Shown here in pieces: positions 39,686-47,674 of a DNA stretch of 64,000 bases; the stretch's first letter is position 1; the number at the start of each line of letters is the position of its first letter. Under the pieces are notes generated by a model. The model was not told where the DNA came from, did no database searches, and saw nothing but the letters and a program-made list of their open reading frames with translations. The position numbers were made by a program, and so were the translations under genes. The DNA is taken from the IMG/VR virus record IMGVR_UViG_3300043411_002995, positions 1 to 64,000 of that record; one strand, given 5' to 3'. Origin of the DNA: a virus.

Positions 39686-40845
39686 GGCGGCTGGTGATCA
39701 ACGGCCAGGAGCTGAAGATCCAGAACTCGCCGACGTTCCTCGCGAACTCGGCCTGCCCGCTCAACCTCAAGCTCCACTACGTGGACAAGATCGACGAGCG
39801 GTACGTCCGGGTGGCGGCTGAGCGCGGCAAGACCGCGCACGGGGCGATCGCCGACCTGACCAAGCACTGCCTCGACGAGAAGATGCTGGTGCAGGACCTC
39901 GAGGACGGGATGCTGACGGACGCGCTGCAGCGGCACATCTCGCCCCGGATCCTGAGCGAGACGACGGCGATCTACAGCTGGCTGCGGCTGTGGCGCGAAC
40001 GCTTCAAGCTCCCGAAGAACATCCACGGCATCGAGGAGCGGGTCGCGCTCGACGACGACTTCGACGAGTGCGACTGGAAGGAGGCGAGCTACCGCGGGAT
40101 CATCGACCTGCAGCAGGTCACCGACACCCACGCGGTCATCACGGACTGGAAGAGCCAGTTCCACATCCTCTCCCAGGCCGAGCTCGACGCGCACGAGCAG
40201 GGGACGATGTACTGCTGGCTGATGTGGAAGCAGTACCCGCACCTGCGGACCTTCACCTTCCGCATCTGGTACCTGCGGTACGGCTTCTACCACGAGACGA
40301 CGCGCACCGAGGAGGACCTCGAGGTCTTCGAGAAGACCCTGATGATCCGGGAGAAGGCGCTCGCGGCGCTCGACAACTGGGACCCGGTGCCGGGGCCCCA
40401 CTGCCAGTACTGCGACTTCATCCACCTCTGCCCGATCGCCCAGGACCTCAGCCCGGGGAACCCGGAGATCATCACCCAGGAGCAGGCGACGCTGGCGGCG
40501 CAGCGCCTGGTGGTGCTCGACGTCGTGACCAAGGGTCTCAAGGAGGGTCTCAAGAACTACGTCGACAAGAACGACAGCATCCGGCTCGGCGACAAGTTCC
40601 AGTACGGCTACCGCCACAGCTCGAGCCTGAAGTGGAAGGCGGCCGATGTGGAGCAGGCCCTGCGCGACTACGACCGCGATCTGTCCGAGGTCGCCAACGT
40701 GGACGTCAAGGCGATGAAGAAGCTGATCAAGACGCTCACGCGCGAGGAGCCCGCGCTGGCTGAGCGCCTCGAGGACCTGGCCGAGACCAAGCACCGCACC
40801 GAGTTCCGGGGGTACAAGCCTGGCGCCGAGGACGACGAGGAGTAG
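39682..40845 (+). CDS. PD-(D/E)XK nuclease with Fe-S cluster (Cas4/AddB-like)
   Basis: A 387-aa nuclease. GKTAHG holds H53, IIDL gives D142, DWK gives D155-K157, and HEQGTMY supplies the QxxxY motif. C25 together with C241, C244 and C250 forms the one-plus-three Cys arrangement of the 4Fe-4S cluster in AddB and Cas4. It probably resects DNA ends for the Sak4-like partner directly upstream (GTGA overlap). C-terminal 130 residues are helical and charged with an acidic end. Confidence 0.85.
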   Translation: MRRLVINGQELKIQNSPTFLANSACPLNLKLHYVDKIDERYVRVAAERGKTAHGAIADLTKHCLDEKMLVQDLEDGMLTDALQRHISPRILSETTAIYSWLRLWRERFKLPKNIHGIEERVALDDDFDECDWKEASYRGIIDLQQVTDTHAVITDWKSQFHILSQAELDAHEQGTMYCWLMWKQYPHLRTFTFRIWYLRYGFYHETTRTEEDLEVFEKTLMIREKALAALDNWDPVPGPHCQYCDFIHLCPIAQDLSPGNPEIITQEQATLAAQRLVVLDVVTKGLKEGLKNYVDKNDSIRLGDKFQYGYRHSSSLKWKAADVEQALRDYDRDLSEVANVDVKAMKKLIKTLTREEPALAERLEDLAETKHRTEFRGYKPGAEDDEE

Positions 40846-40851
40846 TAGACT
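40846..40851 (+). promoter_or_regulatory. TAnnnT -10 box six bases before a start codon
   Basis: TAGACT lies between the nuclease stop and ATG 40858 with only CGGGGC between them. No -35 match is present 17-18 bases upstream. It fits the spacing of the other leaderless-type sites but is the weakest of them. Confidence 0.3.
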
Positions 40852-40857
40852 CGGGGC

Positions 40858-41313
40858 ATGTCCACCCGCAGAGAGCAGCTGTTCAGCGCCAAGAAGCCGC
40901 CGCCGGGGTCCGCCATGATCCCGGCGACGGTGCGGTTCCGCCACAACAAGAAGAAGGGGCTGATCGAGCCCCTGGGAGCCCAGGAGAAGATGCTCTGCGC
41001 CCTGCGCAAGGTCTTCGCCGACATGAGCAACAAGGACGAGCGCTGGTGCATCGTCGGCAACCAGGTGCAGATCCTCGGCGCACCGACGACCACCGAAGGC
41101 AAGCCCAAGGGGCCGCAGAGCTACCGCGCGAGCGGGCGCTGCAAGGTGGCGATCATGCGGAGCGACGGGATGACGTCCAAGCTGATCGAGTTCTCGATCA
41201 GCTACAAGGACGTCGTGGACGACCGCGGCCTGGCCGACGTCATCTACTTCGATCCGACGACGGTCGATGAGGTCCCGCGGAACTCGCCCATCGATCGCTC
41301 GATGTTCGCGTAG
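40858..41313 (+). CDS. Phage protein of the recombination unit, unknown function
   Basis: A 151-aa protein starting MSTRREQLFSAKKPPPGSAM. Basic N-terminus, then a helix (EKMLCALRKVFADMSNKDE) and strand-rich region (RCKVAIMRSDGMTSKLIEF). Lies between the nuclease and a strong terminator, suggesting a link to DNA processing. Not recognised. Confidence 0.6.
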   Translation: MSTRREQLFSAKKPPPGSAMIPATVRFRHNKKKGLIEPLGAQEKMLCALRKVFADMSNKDERWCIVGNQVQILGAPTTTEGKPKGPQSYRASGRCKVAIMRSDGMTSKLIEFSISYKDVVDDRGLADVIYFDPTTVDEVPRNSPIDRSMFA

Positions 41314-41335
41314 CCGCGGCGCCGTCTGCGGTGGT

Positions 41336-41371
41336 GGAGAGCCCCTGGTCTCGGGGGCTCTCCTTTTTTTT
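41336..41371 (+). terminator. Strong Rho-independent terminator
   Basis: Stem GGAGAGCCCC (41336-41345) with GGGGCTCTCC (41354-41363), 8-base loop, followed by eight T (41364-41371). Ends the Sak4/nuclease unit. Confidence 0.9.
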
Positions 41372-41400
41372 GGGCACAAGGGATGAAGAAGGAGGTGTCC

Positions 41401-42831
41401 ATGGCCCAATCCACTGCGCTCGCGACCATCCCGATCCCCAAGCCGGCCGACCCGGCGGCTGTTGAGATGCCGCGCCCCCAGGCCTGGCTGTCCGTGGAGG
41501 CAACGATCCCGCACCGCGCCGTCGAGGTCGTCACCCCCGAAGAGCTGCGGCACGAAGAGCAGGTCCGCAGCAAGGTCGAGTTGCCCGACGAGTTCTTCAA
41601 GCGCGCGCCGATCATCGAGCCGCCGCTGGCACCGGGCATCACCGTGGACCTCGAGACCCTGCTCGGGTTCCTCGCGGCGATCGAGACGATCCTGCCGCCC
41701 GACACGAGCTACCCCATCCTGTCGAGCGCCAAGGTGTGGACCTCCGCCGGGCCCGACGACGAGCCCGAGCTCTACCTCGAGGCCGGCAGCCACGCGGTGT
41801 GGACGATGGTGGCGATCAGCGCCACCGCGCCGGCGCCGCGCGGGTTCAGCGCCATGATGCCGGTGCGGCGGGCGAAGAACGTCCTGCGCGCGCTGCGCGA
41901 CGACTACCCCAAGGTGACGGTCGGGGTGGACGAGCACGGCGTCTGCCTGGGGCCCAGGTCCGTGCCCTTCGGCGGCGCCCAGGAGGACTTCCCGTCGCGC
42001 CCCGTGGTGAACGAGTGGACCGCGCGCGCAGCCATGCCCGCCGCGTACTTCCGAGAGATCTGCGACCGGGTGCTGCTGGCCCGGGTCGACGACTTCTGCG
42101 AGCCGGCGCTGCAGGGCGTGCTGCTGGACTTCGAGCTCGTGGCCTCGGACGGCAAGGAGCGGGTGCTCTGCACCGCGGTCGCCACCGACGGCAAGCGCAT
42201 CCACGTGATGCGGCTGCCGCAGATGATGATCGAGATGCGGACCACCCGGCTCCGCGCCGTGCCCCCGACCTGCACCGTCTCGGCCGGGTTCTTCTGGTAC
42301 ATGCGGGAGGTGATCCAGCACGAGTGGGCCGCCATCGAGTTCAGCGAGGACCAGCTCGCCGCGCGCGGCCAGGACTTCATGGTGATCGCGCGCGCGCCGG
42401 CGGATGCCAGGACGTCGATGGGCGAGCTCGGCAACTGGCGGCGCTTCAACATCGAGGGTGAGGGGTACTGGCTGGTGGCGAGAGCGCCGCTCGAGCAGCT
42501 GGTCGCCCGCGCCACGATCGGGGGGACCTCGAGCCTCTGCCGGATCGCCATCGATGGCGTGCGGCAGACCCTGACCATCTCGTCGACCAACGACCAGGAG
42601 GCCCAGTACAGCGAGACGATCTCTGCACGCAGCGTGGGGGGCGCACCGAAGGTGAACGCCCTCTTCGACCAACGCTTCCTGCGCGACGCCATCACGGCGT
42701 CGTCCGGCGGGCTTGTGCGCTTGACGTTCGCGTCGACGCTCAAGGCCCAGCAGTCCTACCCGGTGGTGATCCGGGGCGAGGACGAGCAGTTCAAGGCCAT
42801 CATCATGCCCGTGACCGAAGGAGAGCCATGA
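41401..42831 (+). CDS. dnaN: DnaN-like DNA sliding clamp
   Basis: A 476-aa homologue of the DNA polymerase III beta clamp, the ring that tethers polymerase to DNA. The tell-tale pieces are CTAVATDGKRIHVMRL in the middle, SSTNDQEAQ later, and the C-terminal PVVIRGEDEQFKAIIMPV, which corresponds to the conserved DnaN end (PVLI...Y.VMPV). It is about 100 residues longer than bacterial DnaN because of an N-terminal extension (residues 1-70). ATG 41401 is preceded by a full AAGGAGGTGT. The unit follows a terminator; no promoter was identified between them. Confidence 0.8.
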   Translation: MAQSTALATIPIPKPADPAAVEMPRPQAWLSVEATIPHRAVEVVTPEELRHEEQVRSKVELPDEFFKRAPIIEPPLAPGITVDLETLLGFLAAIETILPPDTSYPILSSAKVWTSAGPDDEPELYLEAGSHAVWTMVAISATAPAPRGFSAMMPVRRAKNVLRALRDDYPKVTVGVDEHGVCLGPRSVPFGGAQEDFPSRPVVNEWTARAAMPAAYFREICDRVLLARVDDFCEPALQGVLLDFELVASDGKERVLCTAVATDGKRIHVMRLPQMMIEMRTTRLRAVPPTCTVSAGFFWYMREVIQHEWAAIEFSEDQLAARGQDFMVIARAPADARTSMGELGNWRRFNIEGEGYWLVARAPLEQLVARATIGGTSSLCRIAIDGVRQTLTISSTNDQEAQYSETISARSVGGAPKVNALFDQRFLRDAITASSGGLVRLTFASTLKAQQSYPVVIRGEDEQFKAIIMPVTEGEP

Positions 42832-43313
42832 CCACCGATGCCACGTGTCCCGTCTGCGACAGCCCGACGAACCGGGTCGACGTCCCCCGCCAACACCTGC
42901 GGGTCTGCAGCCTGACCAGCTGCGCCCAGATCATCCAGGTCCTGCCCGATGGGTCGCGCTCGCCCATCTCGAACATGCTCGAGATGAACGCGATCGGCGA
43001 CGACCGGGTCCGCTCGGCGATCACCACCCCCCACATCACGACCGTCCGCAGCTTCCTCGAGGTGTACGAGCAGGCCGAGCGCGCCCGGGCCCTGGCCGTG
43101 GCCCAGGCGGTCGGCGGGCTGCGCGTCGTGCTGGCCCAGCTCGAGAGCCGGATCGACTCGGCGCTCTCCGCCTTCACCGGCTACGACCTGGTCGATGACC
43201 GCGCCGGCGCCGGCCTGGCTGCGCTGCGCGAGGCCCGCGAGTTCGTGTCGGTCCTGTCGAGCCGGTCGCGGGGGCTGCCGCAGGACGAGGGCGGCGGTGC
43301 TGCGTCGGCTTGA
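42828..43313 (+). CDS. Zinc-knuckle/helical protein, unknown function
   Basis: A 161-aa protein overlapping the clamp gene by four bases. CPVCDSP and C...C in the first 35 residues make a likely zinc site. The remainder is Ala/Arg-rich helix (VGGLRVVLAQLESRIDSAL) with a low-complexity end. Could assist the clamp; no direct evidence. Confidence 0.6.
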   Translation: MTTDATCPVCDSPTNRVDVPRQHLRVCSLTSCAQIIQVLPDGSRSPISNMLEMNAIGDDRVRSAITTPHITTVRSFLEVYEQAERARALAVAQAVGGLRVVLAQLESRIDSALSAFTGYDLVDDRAGAGLAALREAREFVSVLSSRSRGLPQDEGGGAASA

Positions 43314-43947
43314 TCTGGGCCACCCGAGCGACTGCCGGCACTGCGGGCGGATGCGCGCGCTCACCCGCCAGCGTCTGGCGCTGGACAACCCGCGGACGGC
43401 CGCCGTGCAGACGTGGTGCCGGAAGTGCGGGGCGCCCGTGCTCTTGGAGGTGACGCTCGACTACGAGTTCGCCAAGCGGAACTTCTACGCGCTCGACGAT
43501 CAGCCCATGGCCCACAAGCACCTCCATGGGGAGCCGGGCGGATGGGGGGTGCACTGGCGGCTCGACGAGGTGCTGGTGACGCTGTTCCCGCTCGAGCACC
43601 TCGAGGTGTGCTGGCCGAAGCCGATCTGGTACGAGGACCACGAAGCCGAAGACCAGGCCGTCAACGTGGTCGACCCGCGCGACCTCGAGTCGATGGCGCG
43701 GCTCGTCGACGTTGAACTCAAGATGCTGCGGGAGCTGATGGATCGTCATCCGCGGACGCGCGAGGAGCTGCTGGCGATCGCGCAGCCGGTCTACGACCAA
43801 GATCAGCTCCGCGAGCGCTTCGAGATCCTCGGCTTCCGCGCGCCCTTCGTGGTGGTGCGCGAGCGCGGCAGCGGCCGCCAGGGCTCGATGATCTTCCAGA
43901 ACCACCCGCGCTTCTACTTCTCCTTCCAGACGGATCGGGTGATATGA
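43297..43947 (+). CDS. Zinc-finger phage protein, unknown function
   Basis: A 216-aa protein from GTG 43297, preceded by GAGGG. CRHCGRM...CRKCG is an N-terminal zinc ribbon. Residues 60-130 have aromatic strands (WGVHWRLDEVLVTLFPLEHL), and the C-terminal 90 are helical then strand-like. Overlaps its neighbours by 17 and 4 bases. Confidence 0.6.
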   Translation: MLRRLDLGHPSDCRHCGRMRALTRQRLALDNPRTAAVQTWCRKCGAPVLLEVTLDYEFAKRNFYALDDQPMAHKHLHGEPGGWGVHWRLDEVLVTLFPLEHLEVCWPKPIWYEDHEAEDQAVNVVDPRDLESMARLVDVELKMLRELMDRHPRTREELLAIAQPVYDQDQLRERFEILGFRAPFVVVRERGSGRQGSMIFQNHPRFYFSFQTDRVI

Positions 43948-44141
43948 CCAAGTGCGTGCTGTGCCCCGAGGAGATCCGTCCCGGGACCAAGGCCGTGTCC
44001 ATCGCAGGAGGCATGTTCCCCAGAGAAGAACCCGATCTGTTCATGATCGACGAAGAGGTGTTGCGCGAGTCGCATGCCCACCTCGATTGCCTGCTGCGTG
44101 TGGTGAAGGCCGCCCAGCAACGAGAAAGAGACACCGGATGA
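43944..44141 (+). CDS. Small zinc-binding-type protein
   Basis: A 65-aa protein with CVLCPEEI at residues 4-11 and H...LDCLL near residue 50, reminiscent of a split zinc finger. Overlaps the upstream stop and the downstream transglycosylase start by four bases. Confidence 0.6.
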   Translation: MTKCVLCPEEIRPGTKAVSIAGGMFPREEPDLFMIDEEVLRESHAHLDCLLRVVKAAQQRERDTG

Positions 44142-44695
44142 TCCCGTTCCTGATCTTCTCCCGCCTGACGTTGTTCCTGACGGCGTTCCAGCTGAGCGCG
44201 TCCATCGCGCCGCTGAAGGACGCGAAGCACCTCTCCCAGGAGGAGCGCTTCGAGTACTCGGTCTACATCGTCGAGGCCGCGCAGCAGCACAAGCTGGACC
44301 CGTACCTGGTCGCCGCCGTCATCTGGCACGAGTCCAGGTTCCAGAAGGACGTGAAGAGCCGCACGCAGGACTACGGGCTCCTGCAGGTCCACTGGCAGAA
44401 GCTCCACCCGCAGCTCGGGGAGGACTGGCTCGTCGGGCTCACGCGCGAGTCGCTGCTGGACCCGCGGACGAACATCTTCGCGGGCACGCGGGAGCTCGCG
44501 CACAACCGGCACCTCTGCCGGCGCCGGCGCCACGACCCGGGGGATCACCCTTGGTGGGCCCACCACAAGTGGGGTAACGTCGTGGGGAACCCCGCGTACG
44601 GACTGGCGATCCAGAAGCGTCACGCGACGCTGATCCGCAACCGGGGGAGGATCTCGAAACCACATCGCAGTCGGGGACCCAAGCCCACGTCGTGA
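44138..44695 (+). CDS. Secreted lytic transglycosylase (SLT/GH23)
   Basis: A 185-aa murein hydrolase that cleaves the MurNAc-GlcNAc bond. Residues 1-24 are a hydrophobic signal or anchor (MIPFLIFSRLTLFLTAFQLS). The SLT domain runs about 38-165, with catalytic Glu in HESRF (E65) and the conserved GLLQ (80-83). The C-terminus is basic. Export by the host Sec system is predicted, so it may act at infection exit or wall remodelling without a holin. Second cell-wall enzyme of the window besides the M15 endolysin. Confidence 0.8.
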   Translation: MIPFLIFSRLTLFLTAFQLSASIAPLKDAKHLSQEERFEYSVYIVEAAQQHKLDPYLVAAVIWHESRFQKDVKSRTQDYGLLQVHWQKLHPQLGEDWLVGLTRESLLDPRTNIFAGTRELAHNRHLCRRRRHDPGDHPWWAHHKWGNVVGNPAYGLAIQKRHATLIRNRGRISKPHRSRGPKPTS

Positions 44696-45150
44696 AGATC
44701 AAACGGAAGCCTAACGTCGAGGAGGTCGAGCGGATCAAGGGGCGCCCCAGTCGCCTCTTGACCGCTCGGTGCCCCGACCTGCGCTCCGTTTTCCCATCGA
44801 CGCCGTGCAAGAACCTCGTCTGCGAGTACGCCGTCCACAACTCGATCTACCTGAACTGCAGCTTCGTCGCCGCGACGGCCGAGGTCGACACCGGGCTCGC
44901 TCTCGCAGACATCGGCGCGATGATGGATCCGCCGATGACCCGCGAGGGCGTCCGGCTCATCGAGCGCGCCGCGTTGAAGAAGCTGAAGGCCGCAGGGCTC
45001 GATGGGCCGGCAGGACAAGCTGATGACCCCGCCCTACGTCAACCGCGTCCACCTGCAAGGGGTGGTGTCGTCTCACCCGATCCTGAAGGCGCTGACCGCC
45101 ACCACGAACTTCACGACGTTCGAGGTGTCGCTGGTCGAAAGCTGGGCTAA
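44692..45150 (+). CDS. Sigma-70 region 4-like DNA-binding protein
   Basis: A 152-aa protein from GTG 44692. PCKNLVCEYAVHNSIYLNC supplies several Cys, and LADIGAMMDPPMTREGVRLI with ERAALKKLK reads as the helix-turn-helix of sigma-70 region 4 (E.IG...G.TRE.VR.IE..AL.KLR). This matches a family of small Cys-bearing region-4 proteins in high-GC bacteria and their phages. It may redirect host RNA polymerase or bind the -35. Residues past about 103 are low-complexity and overlap the next gene by 149 bases; the conserved part ends before that. Confidence 0.65.
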   Translation: MKIKRKPNVEEVERIKGRPSRLLTARCPDLRSVFPSTPCKNLVCEYAVHNSIYLNCSFVAATAEVDTGLALADIGAMMDPPMTREGVRLIERAALKKLKAAGLDGPAGQADDPALRQPRPPARGGVVSPDPEGADRHHELHDVRGVAGRKLG

Positions 45151-45367
45151 CGCCGACGGCGCTCACCGCGCGCGGAAGAACCGCGTGGTGGTGGAGGTCG
45201 TCGGGCGGGACTCGGCGATGGCGCTCGCGCGTGCGCGGGTCGGAGCGTGGGTGACGATCGAGGGCTACATCCGGTCCGAGATCTTCAAGGGCGAGACGCT
45301 CATGAAGGTCAGGACGTTGACGATCGACGTCTGGGAGGAGCCTGTTGGACACCGACCATCAAGCTGA
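45002..45367 (+). CDS. SSB-like OB-fold protein
   Basis: A 121-aa protein. VNRVHLQGVVSSHPILKAL, FTTFEVSLVESW and RARVGAWVTIEGYIRSEIFK correspond to the strands of a single-strand DNA-binding OB fold, with a Trp/acidic end (IDVWEEP). It is shorter than bacterial SSB and lacks a long acidic tail. It would coat single-stranded DNA for the Sak4-like protein and clamp. ATG 45002 is used; ATG 45023 is an alternative. Overlaps the sigma-like gene upstream. Confidence 0.65.
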   Translation: MGRQDKLMTPPYVNRVHLQGVVSSHPILKALTATTNFTTFEVSLVESWANADGAHRARKNRVVVEVVGRDSAMALARARVGAWVTIEGYIRSEIFKGETLMKVRTLTIDVWEEPVGHRPSS

Positions 45368-45947
45368 GACCCTGGTGACGCGCACCATGAGCGCGATCCG
45401 GGAAACGATCCTCGAGTCCCTGCCGGGCGTCGAGGCCTACCTCTCGCGGGAGATGAAAGCTGGCGCCTGGGTCGCCGAGCAGGAGGCGAAGATGGCGTCG
45501 GCCCTGCGGGACAACGACCGCATCTTGACCGAGCGCGCGTTCAACACCTGGCGGAAGGCCATCGAGCGGGTCAACGAGATCTTGGCCGAGGAGTACCGCC
45601 AGGCCCATCCCGACGCGACGCTGTGGGAACTGCGGTACCTCAAGTGGATGACCAAGGTGCAGTACGTGCGCTTCGAGTCACCGCTCGGGGAGTTCTTCGT
45701 CTTGCCGCGGATGCCCCTGAAGCGGCCGAAGGCCGCGCACTGGTACACCGTCGACGAGATGATCGACATGCTGCACCCCAGCGTGTCCGCGACCATCCTC
45801 GCCTTCAGCGCCTTGCCTGTACGACCGGGGGCGGTCCCCAAGGTCGGGCCCGGTGAGAAGGTCCTGCACATCGACGCCACCGGTCCTCAGGTGGAGATGC
45901 ACTACGAGATACAAGGAGTCACGAATGGCCGAGAAAGAGTTCGTTGA
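45345..45947 (+). CDS. Phage protein, unknown function
   Basis: A 200-aa protein using TTG 45345, supported by GGGAGG (45333-45338) six bases upstream. Charged helices (EAYLSREMKAGAWVAEQEAK; TERAFNTWRKAIERVNEILAE) fill residues 20-90; then aromatic and basic segments and a strand-rich end. It sits between the OB-fold protein and the VRR-NUC-like nuclease. Not recognised. Confidence 0.6.
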   Translation: MDTDHQAETLVTRTMSAIRETILESLPGVEAYLSREMKAGAWVAEQEAKMASALRDNDRILTERAFNTWRKAIERVNEILAEEYRQAHPDATLWELRYLKWMTKVQYVRFESPLGEFFVLPRMPLKRPKAAHWYTVDEMIDMLHPSVSATILAFSALPVRPGAVPKVGPGEKVLHIDATGPQVEMHYEIQGVTNGRERVR

Positions 45948-46377
45948 CGGGCTCCTGAACTCGATCAAGAAGATGTGGCCCGAGTCGGTCGCGTTGCGCG
46001 CCGTCGACAAGTTCACCCTCGGGGTCCCCGACGTGCTCGCGTGGATCCCGATGCAGCAGGAGTACCCCTGGGCGGTCGCGATCGAGGCGAAGTCGCTCGA
46101 CCCGTGGATGCCTGATCCTCACCACCGCGGCCGCCGCACGGGGCTGATGCTGAAGCATCCGTTCACGGGGCCCCAGATCTCCAAGCTCCGTGAGCTCAAG
46201 CGCGCCGGCGTCGACGCATTCGGGCTGGTCCGCGTCAACGCCGACACCGCCTTCCGCATCGAGCCGGCCGACATCCCGACGACCAACGGCAACTTCACCC
46301 ACGAGGAGCTGGTCGAGCGATCGACTGTCGTACCCCGACGGCACGATGGCGTCTGGCAATTCTGGAGAAGCTGGTGA
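45925..46377 (+). CDS. VRR-NUC-like PD-(D/E)XK nuclease
   Basis: A 150-aa protein with GVPDVLAW (D36), AIEAK (E54, K56) and QISKLRELKRAG (Q84), the compact catalytic order of VRR-NUC and related Holliday-junction-type nucleases. The core is about 110 residues and the tail is basic. It could cleave branched DNA or restriction-type sites; the substrate is inferred from the fold alone. Overlaps the upstream gene by 23 bases and the exonuclease start by four. Confidence 0.75.
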   Translation: MAEKEFVDGLLNSIKKMWPESVALRAVDKFTLGVPDVLAWIPMQQEYPWAVAIEAKSLDPWMPDPHHRGRRTGLMLKHPFTGPQISKLRELKRAGVDAFGLVRVNADTAFRIEPADIPTTNGNFTHEELVERSTVVPRRHDGVWQFWRSW

Positions 46378-47240
46378 GTTCCTATCTGGTGCACGACATC
46401 GAGACGATCCCCGAGACCGAACTGCGGAACGAGTGGGAGGCGGACAAGGCCAAGCAGCAGGCGAAGGGTGTGGCGGATCCGTTCCCCGGCATCCCGTACC
46501 ACAGGGTCATCTGCATCGGCATGCTGACCCTCGATGCGAACCTGCACCCGGTCCGCTCGGGGTGTGCCGAGGGCGGCGTGCGTGGCGGCAAGAGCGAGCA
46601 GGAGATGATCGAGAAGTGGGCACAGGTCGCCGCCGGCGGCGCCACCGATCCGCTCCGCCTGGTCGACTGGCACGGCCGCGGCTTCGACGTGCCCGTGATG
46701 CAGACGCGGGCGTTCCGCTACGGCATCCAGCTGCCCTGGTACTTCGGCAAGCTGCCGGACAACCGCGGCCAGATCTCGAGCTTCTCGAAGGACTACCGCG
46801 ATCGCTACGGCGGGTGGCACGAGGACCTGGCGGAGTTCTGGACGAACCGAGGCGCCTTCCCGCGCCCTCACCTGGCGAGCCTCGCCAAGCTGATGGGGCT
46901 GCCCGGCAAGCTCGACGTCGACGGCAGCAACGTCTACGACCTGTGGAAGGAGTACGCGCACGCGAAGGACACGGCCCGGACTGCGGACGGGACGCTCGAG
47001 CAGCACGAGGCGTGGATCGCGTCGGCCGCGGCGATGGGCCAGAAGATCGACACGTACTGCATGCAGGACGTCTTCCAGACCGGGTTCATCCTGCAGCGCT
47101 GTCGGTACATGGTCGGCGAGCTCAGCCTCGAGGCGTACCGTGCGGCGGCGATGGCGCTGCTCGAGCACGTCAAGCGGCAGCCTGAGCAGGAGGACTTCGT
47201 CAAGGGGGTGGACCTTCCCAGGCTCCTGCTGGAGTCGTAG
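46374..47240 (+). CDS. PolB-like DEDD 3'-5' exonuclease
   Basis: A 288-aa stand-alone exonuclease. VHDIETIPE gives D8 and E10, GRGFDVPVM gives D105, and YCMQDV gives Y228 and D232, the DEDDy set; LASLAKLMGLPGK is the typical segment between motifs II and III. It belongs to the predicted PolB-like 3'-5' exonuclease family, not linked here to a polymerase domain. Likely proofreading, trimming or recombination. GTG 46374 start overlaps the nuclease stop. Confidence 0.8.
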   Translation: MSSYLVHDIETIPETELRNEWEADKAKQQAKGVADPFPGIPYHRVICIGMLTLDANLHPVRSGCAEGGVRGGKSEQEMIEKWAQVAAGGATDPLRLVDWHGRGFDVPVMQTRAFRYGIQLPWYFGKLPDNRGQISSFSKDYRDRYGGWHEDLAEFWTNRGAFPRPHLASLAKLMGLPGKLDVDGSNVYDLWKEYAHAKDTARTADGTLEQHEAWIASAAAMGQKIDTYCMQDVFQTGFILQRCRYMVGELSLEAYRAAAMALLEHVKRQPEQEDFVKGVDLPRLLLES

Positions 47241-47243
47241 TAT
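47215..47243 (+). promoter_or_regulatory. Leaderless-type promoter
   Basis: TTCCCA (47215-47220), 17-base spacer, TAGTAT (47238-47243), then six bases and ATG 47250. No Shine-Dalgarno stands before this ATG. It lies across the end of the exonuclease gene. Confidence 0.45.
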
Positions 47244-47249
47244 CAGGCG

Positions 47250-47603
47250 ATGCCCACCCTGACGATCCAAGGCACGATCTCCTTCCCGCTCGGCGCGGAG
47301 GCCACGCCGCCGTCGCGGGCGTTCAAGTTCGAGCTCGTCTACACGGAGAAGGCCGACCACGACTTCGTGTTCACCGGGCCCGAGGTGGGGGTGGATCTGA
47401 TGGGGCACATCGCCGACGCCAAGGCGGTCTACATCGAGGTCCTCTCGGGGGAGATCACCCTCAACATCAACGGCGCCGAGGAGGATCTGCCGATGACCGG
47501 AGATGGTGGGCAGTGGATCTACGGCAACCCGAACGGTGGGTTGACCGCGCTGACGGCGACGTCGACCGACGACGCCCGCCTGCGCGCCTACATCTTCGCC
47601 TGA
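47250..47603 (+). CDS. Beta-rich phage protein, unknown function
   Basis: A 117-aa protein of alternating strands (MPTLTIQGTISFPLGA; VYIEVLSGEITLNING) with few helices, possibly a small beta sandwich as in virion decoration or cell-surface modules. Appears to be made from its own leaderless transcript that stops at the terminator directly behind it, giving a one-gene unit. Confidence 0.6.
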   Translation: MPTLTIQGTISFPLGAEATPPSRAFKFELVYTEKADHDFVFTGPEVGVDLMGHIADAKAVYIEVLSGEITLNINGAEEDLPMTGDGGQWIYGNPNGGLTALTATSTDDARLRAYIFA

Positions 47604-47608
47604 CGGCG

Positions 47609-47633
47609 ATGCCGGCACCGGCCGGCATTTTTT
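47609..47633 (+). terminator. Rho-independent terminator
   Basis: ATGCCGGC-ACCG-GCCGGCAT (47609-47628), a perfect 8-bp stem, followed by five further T. Terminates the one-gene unit at 47250-47603. Confidence 0.85.
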
Positions 47634-47640
47634 AGCTGTC

Positions 47641-47669
47641 TTGACGGAAAGATGCGTGATCGGTACGGT
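47641..47669 (+). promoter_or_regulatory. Leaderless-type promoter
   Basis: TTGACG (47641-47646), 17-base spacer, TACGGT (47664-47669), then five bases and ATG 47675. It starts eight bases after the T tract of the preceding terminator, and there is no Shine-Dalgarno. Confidence 0.6.
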
Positions 47670-47674
47670 TGGGC

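Noticed and set aside
39229-42672. Minus-strand frame opposite the nuclease and clamp genes
   Set aside because: Composition is shadow-like and it crosses a terminator and gene boundaries of the plus strand.
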